64,000 bases of DNA from JAZKID01 sp963714065 (GTDB lineage: Bacteria; Pseudomonadota; Alphaproteobacteria; Rhizobiales; UBA4765). Under the pieces are notes generated by a model. The model searched no databases. It was not told where the DNA came from and worked only from the letters and a program-made list of their open reading frames with translations. The position numbers and the translations under genes are program-made. Below are positions 45,601 through 53,307 of this stretch, piece after piece. The DNA lies in the NCBI GenBank assembly GCA_963714065.1, contig OY970226.1:1426001-1490000 (forward strand), in the 5' to 3' direction. Numbering within the stretch: position 1 is the first letter of the stretch; each line of letters begins with the position of its first letter.

Positions 45601-46638
45601 TTAATTGCTGCCGCTGTTTTTCAGCCCCGTGCCCTTGTTGACGAAGCGTAGCGTATAGCTTTTTTTATAATCGAGATCGGCGGGAAGAAGCCCGGCCTTG
45701 ACCATCTGCGTAAAGAAAGCCGCATGCCGTGCATCCGTCATCGCGCCGATGCCGAGTTTTTTGGTGTCGCCGGAATCGACAATGCCGTATTCCTTCATCT
45801 TGGCGATGGAGTAGGCGATCTGCTGATCGGTCATATTGGGGTTGTCGCGCTTGATCAGGGCATTGGCGGCCGCATTGTCGCCATAGAGATAATGCGCCCA
45901 GCCGATAATGCTGGCATCGACGAAACGCTGCACGAGATCGGGATTTTTCTCGACAAGGGCGCGCTGCGTTTCGATCAGGGTCGAATAGCCGTCGTAACCG
46001 GCATCGGCGATAAGAAAGATCTTGGGCTTGAAGCCGCAGCTCTTCTCGATGGCGTAAGGCTCGGCCGTGACATAGCCCTGCTGCGCGGCATGCGGGTCGG
46101 CACAGAAGGGGGCGGAATTGAAATTATAAGGTCGCAGTTTTTCGTCGTCGAAATTATATTCCGCCTGCATCCAGCGAAAAACCGTGCTCTGCACGATCTT
46201 GCTCATCAGCAGCGTGAATTTTTTGAGGTCCTCGAATGTCTCGGCTCCCTGGCCGGGATGCACCATCAAGACCTGCGGATCTTTTTGGAAAATTGCCGCG
46301 ACGATCAGCGTGGGGATACCATTTTGTACGGCGCTCAGCGGTTCGAACTCGCTGCCGCCCATGTAAAAATCAAGCTTGCCGGCAGCGAAGAGCAAACGCA
46401 AATTCGCCTGCGGCCCGCCCTGGCGGATCGCGACGTCGAGCCCGTAGCGGGCATAAGTGCCGTCCGCCAGCGCCTGGTAAAATCCCCCATGTTCCGCCTG
46501 CGCCGCCCAGTTGGTGCCGAAGCTGACATGGTCGAGCGCAGATGCCCGGCCGCATGAGCCAAATAAAAAAAGAAGAACGGCAAGGCTGAGGCGCTGAATG
46601 GTCATAGGTTGTCCGGGGGCGAGTACCGATGTCAGCAT
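45601..46638 (-). CDS. ABC transporter substrate-binding protein, NMT1/THI5-like
   Basis: A periplasmic binding protein of up to 345 aa. A signal peptide is visible after MTIQRLSLAVLLFLFGS, with a likely cut at ASA just before LDHVSF. The mature start GTNWAAQAEHGGFYQALADG matches the NMT1/THI5-like family, which binds thiamine-pyrimidine precursors, sulfonates or related compounds. Two starts are possible: ATG at 46638 with AAGG upstream, or ATG at 46605, which gives the more typical signal peptide. I found no TPP riboswitch upstream, so a thiamine role is not supported by regulation. It is the first gene of the ABC operon. Confidence 0.88.
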   Translation of the reverse strand: MLTSVLAPGQPMTIQRLSLAVLLFLFGSCGRASALDHVSFGTNWAAQAEHGGFYQALADGTYARYGLDVAIRQGGPQANLRLLFAAGKLDFYMGGSEFEPLSAVQNGIPTLIVAAIFQKDPQVLMVHPGQGAETFEDLKKFTLLMSKIVQSTVFRWMQAEYNFDDEKLRPYNFNSAPFCADPHAAQQGYVTAEPYAIEKSCGFKPKIFLIADAGYDGYSTLIETQRALVEKNPDLVQRFVDASIIGWAHYLYGDNAAANALIKRDNPNMTDQQIAYSIAKMKEYGIVDSGDTKKLGIGAMTDARHAAFFTQMVKAGLLPADLDYKKSYTLRFVNKGTGLKNSGSN

Positions 46639-46772
46639 GATTGCCTTGCAAAAACAAGTTGAGGCTATCGGCGCGCCGTAAATAGCTAAATTTTTAAATA
46701 AATTTTTTTCTCTTTCACGAGAACGTGATTTTAATCAAAGTATAAATTTCGTCTATATTATTTATAGCAAAG

Positions 46773-46800
46773 TTGTTCTTATTTTATATAAAAATATAAT
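46773..46800 (+). promoter_or_regulatory. Sigma70-type promoter for the 126-aa hypothetical gene
   Basis: TTGTTC (46773-46778) and a perfect TATAAT (46795-46800) are separated by 16 bases in a very AT-rich 150-base stretch. Transcription would start near 46807, leaving a leader of about 45 bases before the ATG at 46851 and its AAGGAG site. This is one of the few textbook promoters in the window. Confidence 0.6.
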
Positions 46801-46850
46801 ATATAAAGGGGGTCAGTTTTGCTTGTAGTTATAAATCAAGGAGATAAGAA

Positions 46851-47231
46851 ATGAATTATTACGTCAACAACTATGGCACGCACGGTTCTTTAAGCCTCGT
46901 CTCGTTGCAAGAGATGGCCAGATTTAACAATCAGTATCTGTTTAATAACCGGAACTGGGGCAATGTCGTGCGCCCCAATCTGCTCTGCGGTCCGCCGGAT
47001 GGCGGCCTGGTCGTGCAGGCCTACAATAATAAACATTACAACCCGCCACGCGTTCAGCCGACCGGGCTTGTGCCTTGTTTTTCGCAGGCGCTGCCGCCTG
47101 AGGAAAATTGCATCAAGGAGAGCGAACCTTGTGGTCAAGCTCGGCAGGATTGCCGGGTTGGGAGAGGCCAGCTTTCAGACTTTTACGGGCGCAGAAACTG
47201 GAATGGTCGCGGGCACGGCAGAGGGTGCTAA
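46851..47231 (+). CDS. Hypothetical Asn/Tyr-rich protein (126 aa)
   Basis: Unrecognised 126-aa protein. The N-terminal half is rich in Asn and Tyr (NNYGTHGSLSLVSLQEMARF, then FNNQYLFNNRNWGN), and the C-terminal 40 residues are Cys/Arg/Gly-rich. It has a strong promoter, an ideal AAGGAG ribosome site eight bases before the ATG, and a terminator after it, so it looks like a well-expressed monocistronic gene. The last 34 codons overlap another open frame in a different phase, and the Arg/Gly character there might mean the true product is shorter or frameshifted. Confidence 0.6.
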   Translation: MNYYVNNYGTHGSLSLVSLQEMARFNNQYLFNNRNWGNVVRPNLLCGPPDGGLVVQAYNNKHYNPPRVQPTGLVPCFSQALPPEENCIKESEPCGQARQDCRVGRGQLSDFYGRRNWNGRGHGRGC

Positions 47232-47241
47232 ATATAAATAA
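47131..47241 (+). CDS. Possible overlapping small protein (36 aa, GTG start)
   Basis: A second frame starts at GTG 47131, ten bases after AAGGAG (47115-47120), and runs to TAA at 47239-47241, just before the terminator. The peptide reads VVKLGRIAGLGEASFQTFTG and continues with AETGMVAGTAEGAKYK, a more protein-like composition than the main frame in this stretch. It may be an independent small protein, or the real C-terminus of the 126-aa gene after a frameshift. It is unproven. Confidence 0.3.
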   Translation: MVKLGRIAGLGEASFQTFTGAETGMVAGTAEGAKYK

Positions 47242-47249
47242 CAGGAATT

Positions 47250-47287
47250 ATAAAAGCTGCCTTCCGGGTAGCTTTTATACATTTTTG
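47250..47287 (+). terminator. Rho-independent terminator
   Basis: ATAAAAGCT pairs perfectly with AGCTTTTAT, extended by GCC/GGG(T) around a TTCC loop, and is followed by ACATTTTTG. It lies 9 bases past the end of the 36-aa frame and closes the 126-aa hypothetical transcription unit. Confidence 0.85.
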
Positions 47288-47340
47288 CCCTTCAAATAAA
47301 GCAGACAGAGCCTATATCAGAAAGAACCCTTGAGGTGTCC

Positions 47341-47571
47341 ATGAGCTATCGTGCAAAACAATATTCGGTACTTCTTGCTTTCGGAGCGGGCATATACGGC
47401 CTTTATAAACTGCTCCGGAATTGGCGGAATACGGAAAGCCCGGACGATATCGAGCAAAAAAAACACCTCGACGAGGCGCTGAATCAGGCTTTGAAAGACA
47501 CTTTCCCCGGCTCCGACCCTGTTGCCATTGTCCAGCCGCCCCATAGCCGGGACGACAAGAACGCCACCTGA
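47341..47571 (+). CDS. Hypothetical small protein (76 aa) with an N-terminal hydrophobic segment
   Basis: A 76-aa protein. After MSYRAKQYS comes a short hydrophobic stretch, VLLAFGAGIYGLYKLL, that could be one membrane helix, followed by a charged tail with DDIEQKKHLDEALNQALKD and a proline-containing end. TTGAGGTG lies five bases before the ATG. It stands alone between a terminator and the dipeptide importer genes. No family is recognised; it may be a small membrane-anchored protein. Confidence 0.6.
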   Translation: MSYRAKQYSVLLAFGAGIYGLYKLLRNWRNTESPDDIEQKKHLDEALNQALKDTFPGSDPVAIVQPPHSRDDKNAT

Positions 47572-47669
47572 AACTTCAAGGCAAACTCCTTAACCGCAGG
47601 CAGGCCTGCCTAATTCCGCGTGACACGTCCAAAAAAGGATTGTAGCGTCCCGCCCTGAGGAGAATAGGA

Positions 47670-49289
47670 ATGTTCAGGCGTTTTAATTTATTTGTCATTT
47701 TCGTTGTCGCTGTTTTTTCCATTTTGCCCGCCGAGGCACGCACACTTCGCTGGGCACGCACTTCCGATGCGGCGACGCTGGACCCGGACGGCCTGTATGA
47801 AGGATTTACGAACACCTTCCTGCATCATGTTTACGAAACGCTGGTCGACCGCGACACTAACGGAAAACTGGTGCCTCAACTGGCCTTGTCCTGGCAAATC
47901 CTCCCCAGCGATCCTTCCGTATGGGAATTCAAGCTTCGCCCGAATGTGAAATTCCACGATGGCACGCCGTTCACGGCGGACGATGTGGTTTTCTCGCTGG
48001 ATCGCATCCGCATGCCGACTTCGGATTACAAGGCTTTGCATTCTGCGGTCGAAAGCGTGCGCAAGGTCGACGATCTGACCGTGCAGGTGAAAATGCGCGG
48101 CCCCACGCCGCTCTATGTCAACAACCTGACGAACACTTTCATCATGAGCAAGAAGTGGGCGGAGGAGCATAATGTCGTCAAGCCGCAGGACTATAAAAAC
48201 AAGGAAGACAATTATGCGGTGCGGAATGCGAACGGCACCGGCCCCTATATCATCGTCTCGCGCGAGCCGGACGTGCGCACGATCCTTAAACTAAATCCCG
48301 ATCACTGGGACGAGCAGAAGCCGGAAGTGACGGAAATCATTTATACCCCCATCAAATCGGACGCGACACGCATTGCGGCGCTTCTCTCCGGCGAGGTGGA
48401 TCTGGTGCAGGACGTGCCGGTGCAGGATATCGAACGTCTAAAACAGACGTCCGGCATCAAGCTTGTCACGGGGCCTGAAAACCGCACGATCTATTTCACA
48501 TATGATGTGCATTCGAAAGAACTGCGCACATCGAATATCAAAGGCAAGAATCCGCTCGCCGATGTGCGCGTGCGCAGGGCCATGAATCTTGTCATGGATC
48601 GCGATGCCATCCAGCGTGTCGTCATGCGCGGACAATCGGTCCCGACCAATGTCAACGTGCCGACTTTCGTGAACGGCTGGACGAAGGAACTGAACGCCTA
48701 TGGCCCGCCCGATATCGAGCAGGCCAAGAAACTGCTGGCGGATGCAGGCTATCCCGACGGTTTCTCCGTCAACCTGAATTGCACGAACGACCGCTACATC
48801 AACGACGAGGCCATTTGCCAGGCCTATGTCGGCATGCTCGGCCGCATCGGCATCAAGGCCACGCTCGTTTCGCAATCGCGCACGCAGCTTTTCCCGCTGG
48901 TTCAGCGCGGCGATATCGATTTCTATATGCTGGGCTGGGGCGTGCCGCCTTTCGATTCAGGCTATATTTTCGACTTCCTCGTTCACTCGCGTCCCGAAGA
49001 TGTCGGCGGACAGCCCAGCGACGAGGAAGAAGCGCTCGGCGGCAATAATGGCGGGCATTATTCCAACCCCGAGCTCGACAAACAAATCGTGGCGCTACAC
49101 ACCGAGGTCGATCTCGCCAAGCGCAACCAGATGATCGCGGATATCTGGAAGAAAGTGCAGGATGAGCAAATCTTCATCACCGTACACAACCAGATGCTGG
49201 CTTACGCGATGAAACAGGGCATTGTGCTCGACGTGCATCCCGAAAACCAGCCCAGCATGACGACTGTACGATTCACCGATACGCAATAA
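47670..49289 (+). CDS. dppA: ABC transporter substrate-binding protein, family 5 (dipeptide/oligopeptide type)
   Basis: A 539-aa periplasmic binding protein. The signal peptide is RRFNLFVIFVVAVFSILPAE, with cleavage after AEA. The family 5 motif VWEFKLRPNVKFHDGTPFTA is present, with TADDVVFSLDR. Such proteins bind di- or oligopeptides, nickel or glutathione. An AGGAG-like site (CTGAGGAGAATAGG) precedes the ATG. It is the first gene of a five-gene import operon, and a strong terminator directly after it should raise its level relative to the membrane parts. The symbol reflects family only; the ligand is not known. Confidence 0.9.
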   Translation: MFRRFNLFVIFVVAVFSILPAEARTLRWARTSDAATLDPDGLYEGFTNTFLHHVYETLVDRDTNGKLVPQLALSWQILPSDPSVWEFKLRPNVKFHDGTPFTADDVVFSLDRIRMPTSDYKALHSAVESVRKVDDLTVQVKMRGPTPLYVNNLTNTFIMSKKWAEEHNVVKPQDYKNKEDNYAVRNANGTGPYIIVSREPDVRTILKLNPDHWDEQKPEVTEIIYTPIKSDATRIAALLSGEVDLVQDVPVQDIERLKQTSGIKLVTGPENRTIYFTYDVHSKELRTSNIKGKNPLADVRVRRAMNLVMDRDAIQRVVMRGQSVPTNVNVPTFVNGWTKELNAYGPPDIEQAKKLLADAGYPDGFSVNLNCTNDRYINDEAICQAYVGMLGRIGIKATLVSQSRTQLFPLVQRGDIDFYMLGWGVPPFDSGYIFDFLVHSRPEDVGGQPSDEEEALGGNNGGHYSNPELDKQIVALHTEVDLAKRNQMIADIWKKVQDEQIFITVHNQMLAYAMKQGIVLDVHPENQPSMTTVRFTDTQ

Positions 49290-49292
49290 GAT

Positions 49293-49317
49293 AAAAAAGC
49301 GGTGACCCCGCTTTTTT
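49293..49317 (+). terminator. Intra-operon terminator between binding protein and permease genes
   Basis: AAAAAAGCGG (49293-49302) pairs with CCGCTTTTTT (49308-49317) around a TGACC loop, a perfect 10-bp stem ending in six T's. It starts three bases after the binding-protein stop and lies 25 bases before the permease ATG. Partial readthrough would give high binding-protein and lower permease expression, a known pattern in ABC importer operons. Confidence 0.85.
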
Positions 49318-49341
49318 AGCCTTTCCGGTTTTAGTAGGGCA

Positions 49342-50325
49342 ATGTTCGCATTCATTATCCGCCGTCTGCTTCAGTCCGTTATCGTCATGCTGGCGGTAGC
49401 CTTTATTTCCTTTTCGCTGTTCCGCTTCGTGGGCGATCCCGTATCGATCATGCTCGGGCAGGAGGCATCCTTCGCCGACCGGCAGGAAGCGCGCGAACGT
49501 CTGGGCTTGAACGATCCGTTCATCATCCAGTTCGGCCGTTTCATAAAAAATGCGGTGCAAGGCGAATTCGGCATTTCGTACCGGCTTGCGCAGCCCGTGT
49601 CGCAACTGATCTTCGAGAGGCTGCCGGCCACCATCGAGCTTGCTTTTACGTCGGCAATGATTGCGCTGATCGGCGGTTTGGGATTGGGCGTTTATACTGC
49701 GCTGCGCCGCAACGGTGCGCTGGCGCATATGATCATGACGCTGTCCCTGATCGGCGTCTCATTACCCACTTTTCTTATCGGCATCGGTCTGATTTATATT
49801 TTCGCCGTCGAACTGCAATGGCTGCCGAGCTTTGGGCGCGGACAAACCGTCGTGATCGGCGGCTGGCGCACCGGATTTTTGACCGAATCCGGTCTTAAAT
49901 CCCTCGTGCTGCCTGCAATCACGCTGGCGCTGTACCAGCTCACCCTGATCATGCGGCTCGTGCGCGCGGAAATGCTGGAAGTATTGCGCGCCGATTATAT
50001 AAAATTCGCGCGTGCCCGCGGCCTGTCGGACCGCGCCATTCATTTCGGGCATGCGTTGAAAAACACGCTCGTGCCGGTGATTACGATCACGGGCCTGCAA
50101 CTCGGCTCGGTGATTGCCTTCTCCATCGTCACCGAGACGGTTTTCCAATGGCCGGGCGTCGGCTCGCTGTTCATCAACTCGGTGCAATATGTCGATATTC
50201 CGGTGATGGCAGCCTATCTGCTGTTCATCGCGCTCGTCTTCGTCGTGATCAATCTGATTGTCGATGTCCTCTACTTCACGGTCGATCCGCGCTTGCGCGT
50301 TGCCCGTCTCGGGGCAAGAAAATGA
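49342..50325 (+). CDS. dppB: ABC dipeptide-type permease (DppB-like)
   Basis: A 327-aa permease with six predicted membrane segments. The N-terminal MFAFIIRRLLQSVIVMLAVA and LGLNDPFIIQFGRF are typical of DppB/OppB. The EAA loop is seen in RADYIKFARARGLSDRAIHF. It pairs with the DppC-like protein to form the channel. The end overlaps the next gene by ATGA. An AGTAGGG sequence lies upstream of the ATG, just after the terminator. Confidence 0.93.
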   Translation: MFAFIIRRLLQSVIVMLAVAFISFSLFRFVGDPVSIMLGQEASFADRQEARERLGLNDPFIIQFGRFIKNAVQGEFGISYRLAQPVSQLIFERLPATIELAFTSAMIALIGGLGLGVYTALRRNGALAHMIMTLSLIGVSLPTFLIGIGLIYIFAVELQWLPSFGRGQTVVIGGWRTGFLTESGLKSLVLPAITLALYQLTLIMRLVRAEMLEVLRADYIKFARARGLSDRAIHFGHALKNTLVPVITITGLQLGSVIAFSIVTETVFQWPGVGSLFINSVQYVDIPVMAAYLLFIALVFVVINLIVDVLYFTVDPRLRVARLGARK

Positions 50326-51269
50326 CGGCGGGCTCTGTCAGAAATACGGCAATTCCGCCCTGGTACAGGCGGGTGTGGGACAGCGATATCGCCCATTCCT
50401 TCCGCCATGCGCCGCTCATCATGCTGGCGGCGCTTGTGGCTGTTACGATAATTCTTGCCTGCATGCTCGCGCCCTGGATCGCTCCTTACGATCCATTCAA
50501 TCCGGCAAGCCTAAATCTGATGGACGGTTTCGTTCCGCCTTTTTCGATAGCGCCGTTCAGCGGCACCTATCATCTCTTCGGCACCGACAGTCTGGGACGG
50601 GATATTTTTTCGGCGATTTTTTACGGCGGACGGATTTCGATTTTCGTCGGTCTTCTGGCGACCGTATTTGCGCTTGGTCTTGGCGTCACGCTCGGCTTGG
50701 TGTCTGGTTATGTGGGCGGCAAGACGGATGCGTTCATCATGCGTGTCACCGATATCCAGCTTACCTTTCCCGCCATCCTGATCGCGCTTTTGGTGTTCGG
50801 TGTCGCGCGCGGGCTGATCCCGCCGCAATATCATAACGAAATGGCGATCTGGGTGCTGATCGTCGCCATCGGCCTTGCCAACTGGGCGCAGTTCGCGCGC
50901 ACCGTGCGCGGCGCCACCATGGTGGAAAAGCAGAAGGATTATGTGCAGGCGGCGCGCATTATCGGCATCACACCCGCTTTGATCCTCAAGCGCCATGTTC
51001 TGCCCAATGTGCTTGGGCCCGTGCTGGTGCTTGCAACCATCAATCTTGCGCTGGCTATTCTGGAAGAGGCAACTTTATCCTTCCTCGGCGTCGGCGTGCC
51101 GCCGACGCAGCCATCATTGGGCACGCTCATTCGCGTCGGCCAGCAATTTCTGTTTTCGGGCGAATGGTGGATCTTGTTTTTCCCGGCAATGGCGCTCGTC
51201 ATGCTGGCGCTTTCCGTCAACCTGCTCGGCGACTGGCTGCGCGATGCCCTGAATCCGAGGCTGAGATGA
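50322..51269 (+). CDS. dppC: ABC dipeptide-type permease (DppC-like)
   Basis: A 315-aa permease, six predicted membrane segments. It begins with a cytoplasmic stretch TAIPPWYRRVWDSDIAHSF and the family motif YDPFNP, and has HLFGTDSLGRDIFSAIFYGG, the DppC/OppC signature, and the EAA loop QKDYVQAARIIGITPALI. The ATG at 50322 (ATGA overlap with dppB) is strongly favoured over an upstream start inside dppB. It overlaps the following ATPase gene in the same way. Confidence 0.93.
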   Translation: MTAGSVRNTAIPPWYRRVWDSDIAHSFRHAPLIMLAALVAVTIILACMLAPWIAPYDPFNPASLNLMDGFVPPFSIAPFSGTYHLFGTDSLGRDIFSAIFYGGRISIFVGLLATVFALGLGVTLGLVSGYVGGKTDAFIMRVTDIQLTFPAILIALLVFGVARGLIPPQYHNEMAIWVLIVAIGLANWAQFARTVRGATMVEKQKDYVQAARIIGITPALILKRHVLPNVLGPVLVLATINLALAILEEATLSFLGVGVPPTQPSLGTLIRVGQQFLFSGEWWILFFPAMALVMLALSVNLLGDWLRDALNPRLR

Positions 51270-52243
51270 TGCAGCCCGTGCTTTCAGTGAAAAATCTGCG
51301 CGTGGAATTTCATACGCGCCGCGGCATATTGACGGCGGTGAACGATGTTTCCTTCGATGTCGCGCGCGGCGAGGTTCTGGGCGTTGTCGGCGAAAGCGGC
51401 GCCGGCAAATCCATCACGGGCGCTGCCGTCATCGGCCTGCTCGAGCCGCCGGGAAAAATTGCCGGCGGCGAGATCCGGTTGAACGGAGAGCGTATAGACA
51501 ATCTCCCTCCCGATGCCATGCGCAAGGTGCGCGGCAGGAAAATCGGCATGATCTTCCAGGATCCGCTGACATCGCTGAACCCGCTTTATACTATCAGCCG
51601 GCAACTGGTTGAAACTATTCAGGCACATATGCCGCTGAATGATAAAGCGGCGCGCGAACGCGCCCTCGATCTTTTGAACGATGTCGGCATTCCGGCCGCC
51701 AAGGAACGCCTCGACAGCTATCCGCACGAATTTTCCGGCGGCATGCGCCAGCGTGTCGTCATCGCGCTCGCGCTTGCGGCCGGGCCGGATCTGATCATTG
51801 CGGACGAGCCGACGACTGCGCTCGATGTGTCGGTGCAGGCGCAGATCATCGATCTGCTTAAACGGTTGTGCCGCGAGCATGGCACGTCCGTCATTCTGAT
51901 TACGCACGACATGGGCGTGATCGCGGAAACGGCAGACCGCGTGGCGGTGATGTATGCGGGGCGCATTGCCGAAATCGGCACCGTGCGCGATGTCATTCAT
52001 GCTCCCAAACATCCTTATACGATCGGCCTGATGGGCGCCATTCCGAGCCTGGAGGGGCACGGCACGCGTCTTGTGCAAATTCCGGGCAGCATGCCGCGCC
52101 TCAATAAAATTCCACAAGGTTGTCCGTTCAATCCGCGCTGCAACCGCGCTTTCGAGCGCTGCTTCAAGGACCGGCCGGATCTGCTGGAAGCAGACAGCAG
52201 CCTGGCCGCATGCTGGCTTTACGACAAGGCGGCAGTGTCATGA
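51266..52243 (+). CDS. dppD: ABC dipeptide-type ATPase (DppD-like)
   Basis: A 325-aa ATPase. Walker A GESGAGKS, the Q-loop IFQDPLTSLNPLY, the signature FSGGMRQRVVIALALA, and Walker B with DEPTTALDVSVQAQ are all present. The C-terminal oligopeptide-type domain carries GCPFNPRCNRAFERC, which in relatives ligates an iron-sulfur cluster. It supplies one of two ATPase subunits. The ATG at 51266 overlaps dppC by ATGA, and its end overlaps dppF the same way. Confidence 0.95.
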   Translation: MMQPVLSVKNLRVEFHTRRGILTAVNDVSFDVARGEVLGVVGESGAGKSITGAAVIGLLEPPGKIAGGEIRLNGERIDNLPPDAMRKVRGRKIGMIFQDPLTSLNPLYTISRQLVETIQAHMPLNDKAARERALDLLNDVGIPAAKERLDSYPHEFSGGMRQRVVIALALAAGPDLIIADEPTTALDVSVQAQIIDLLKRLCREHGTSVILITHDMGVIAETADRVAVMYAGRIAEIGTVRDVIHAPKHPYTIGLMGAIPSLEGHGTRLVQIPGSMPRLNKIPQGCPFNPRCNRAFERCFKDRPDLLEADSSLAACWLYDKAAVS

Positions 52244-53265
52244 ACCCGAACAGTTTCATCGATGTGCAAAATCTCTCGCGAACCTTCGATATTTCGAAGC
52301 CTCTGCTCGAGCGCATTATACAGGGCGAGCGCCGTAAAATGCTGAAAGCCGTCACCGATGTGAGTTTTTCGATCAGGAAGGGCGAAACTTTCGCGCTGGT
52401 CGGCGAATCCGGCTCGGGCAAATCGACCATTGCGCGCATGATCGTCGGCCTTATCCAGCCGAGCGCAGGCAAGGTGACTTTCGATGGTGCGCCGATTGCG
52501 GCCGAACATATCGGGCATGTCAGCGCCAGCCTGCGCCGCCGCTTTACCATGATCTTTCAGGATCCCTATGCCAGCCTCAATCCGCGCTGGCGGGTGGACA
52601 AGATCATTGCCGAGCCGATTATCGCCTTCGGCCTTGCCGATTCGAAACACGAAGTGCGCGCCCGCGTCGACGAATTGCTGCAGCTCGTCGGCCTCGATCC
52701 GCAGGATGGCGCGAAATATCCGCACGAATTTTCCGGCGGCCAGCGCCAGCGCATCGCGATTGCCCGCGCGCTGGGGTCGAATCCCGAATTCATCGTCTGC
52801 GACGAGCCGACCTCTGCGCTCGACGTGTCGGTGCAGGCGCAGATCCTCAACCTGATGCGCGACCTGCAGGATAGGCTCAATCTCACTTACCTGTTCATCT
52901 CTCATAATCTTGCCGTGGTGCGGCATATGGCAAGCCGGGTGGGCGTGCTTTATCTCGGCCGGCTTGTCGAGGTTTCGCCCGCGCAGGAGATTTTCGCCCG
53001 CCCGCAGCACCCCTATACGCGCATGTTGCTGCAGGCGGTTCCGGATCTTAGCGGCCGCTCGCGCGCTGCCGATGCCGTGAAAGGGGAAATCGCCAATCCC
53101 GTCAACCTGCCGCCCGGCTGCCCCTATCATCCGCGTTGCGCCTATGCCTATGAACGCTGCTCGATCGAGCGGCCCGCGCTTTTGCTGCATTATCCGCCGG
53201 CGCTTGCCGCCTGCCATGCGCTGGAGGACAAGAAACTGGAACCGCAGCCATTAACCAGGGCGTAA
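52240..53265 (+). CDS. dppF: ABC dipeptide-type ATPase (DppF-like)
   Basis: A 341-aa ATPase, the partner of DppD. Walker A GESGSGKST, the Q-loop MIFQDPYASLNPRW, the signature FSGGQRQRIAIARALG, and Walker B with CDEPTSALDVSVQAQ are intact. The C-terminal domain has GCPYHPRCAYAYERC. There is an insertion between the start and Walker A (LLERIIQGERRKMLKAV) typical of DppF/OppF. It is the last gene of the import operon; the OpgD gene starts 42 bases downstream and could share the transcript. Confidence 0.95.
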   Translation: MNPNSFIDVQNLSRTFDISKPLLERIIQGERRKMLKAVTDVSFSIRKGETFALVGESGSGKSTIARMIVGLIQPSAGKVTFDGAPIAAEHIGHVSASLRRRFTMIFQDPYASLNPRWRVDKIIAEPIIAFGLADSKHEVRARVDELLQLVGLDPQDGAKYPHEFSGGQRQRIAIARALGSNPEFIVCDEPTSALDVSVQAQILNLMRDLQDRLNLTYLFISHNLAVVRHMASRVGVLYLGRLVEVSPAQEIFARPQHPYTRMLLQAVPDLSGRSRAADAVKGEIANPVNLPPGCPYHPRCAYAYERCSIERPALLLHYPPALAACHALEDKKLEPQPLTRA

Positions 53266-53307
53266 AAACCTGCTTCACCTGACCCCAAGCATTTGTCATA
53301 ACAGCAT

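Noticed and set aside
46639..46850. AT-rich stretch considered as a replication origin or TPP riboswitch upstream of the NMT1-like importer
   Set aside because: No DnaA-box cluster or TPP core sequence was found; the stretch contains a normal promoter for the plus-strand gene.
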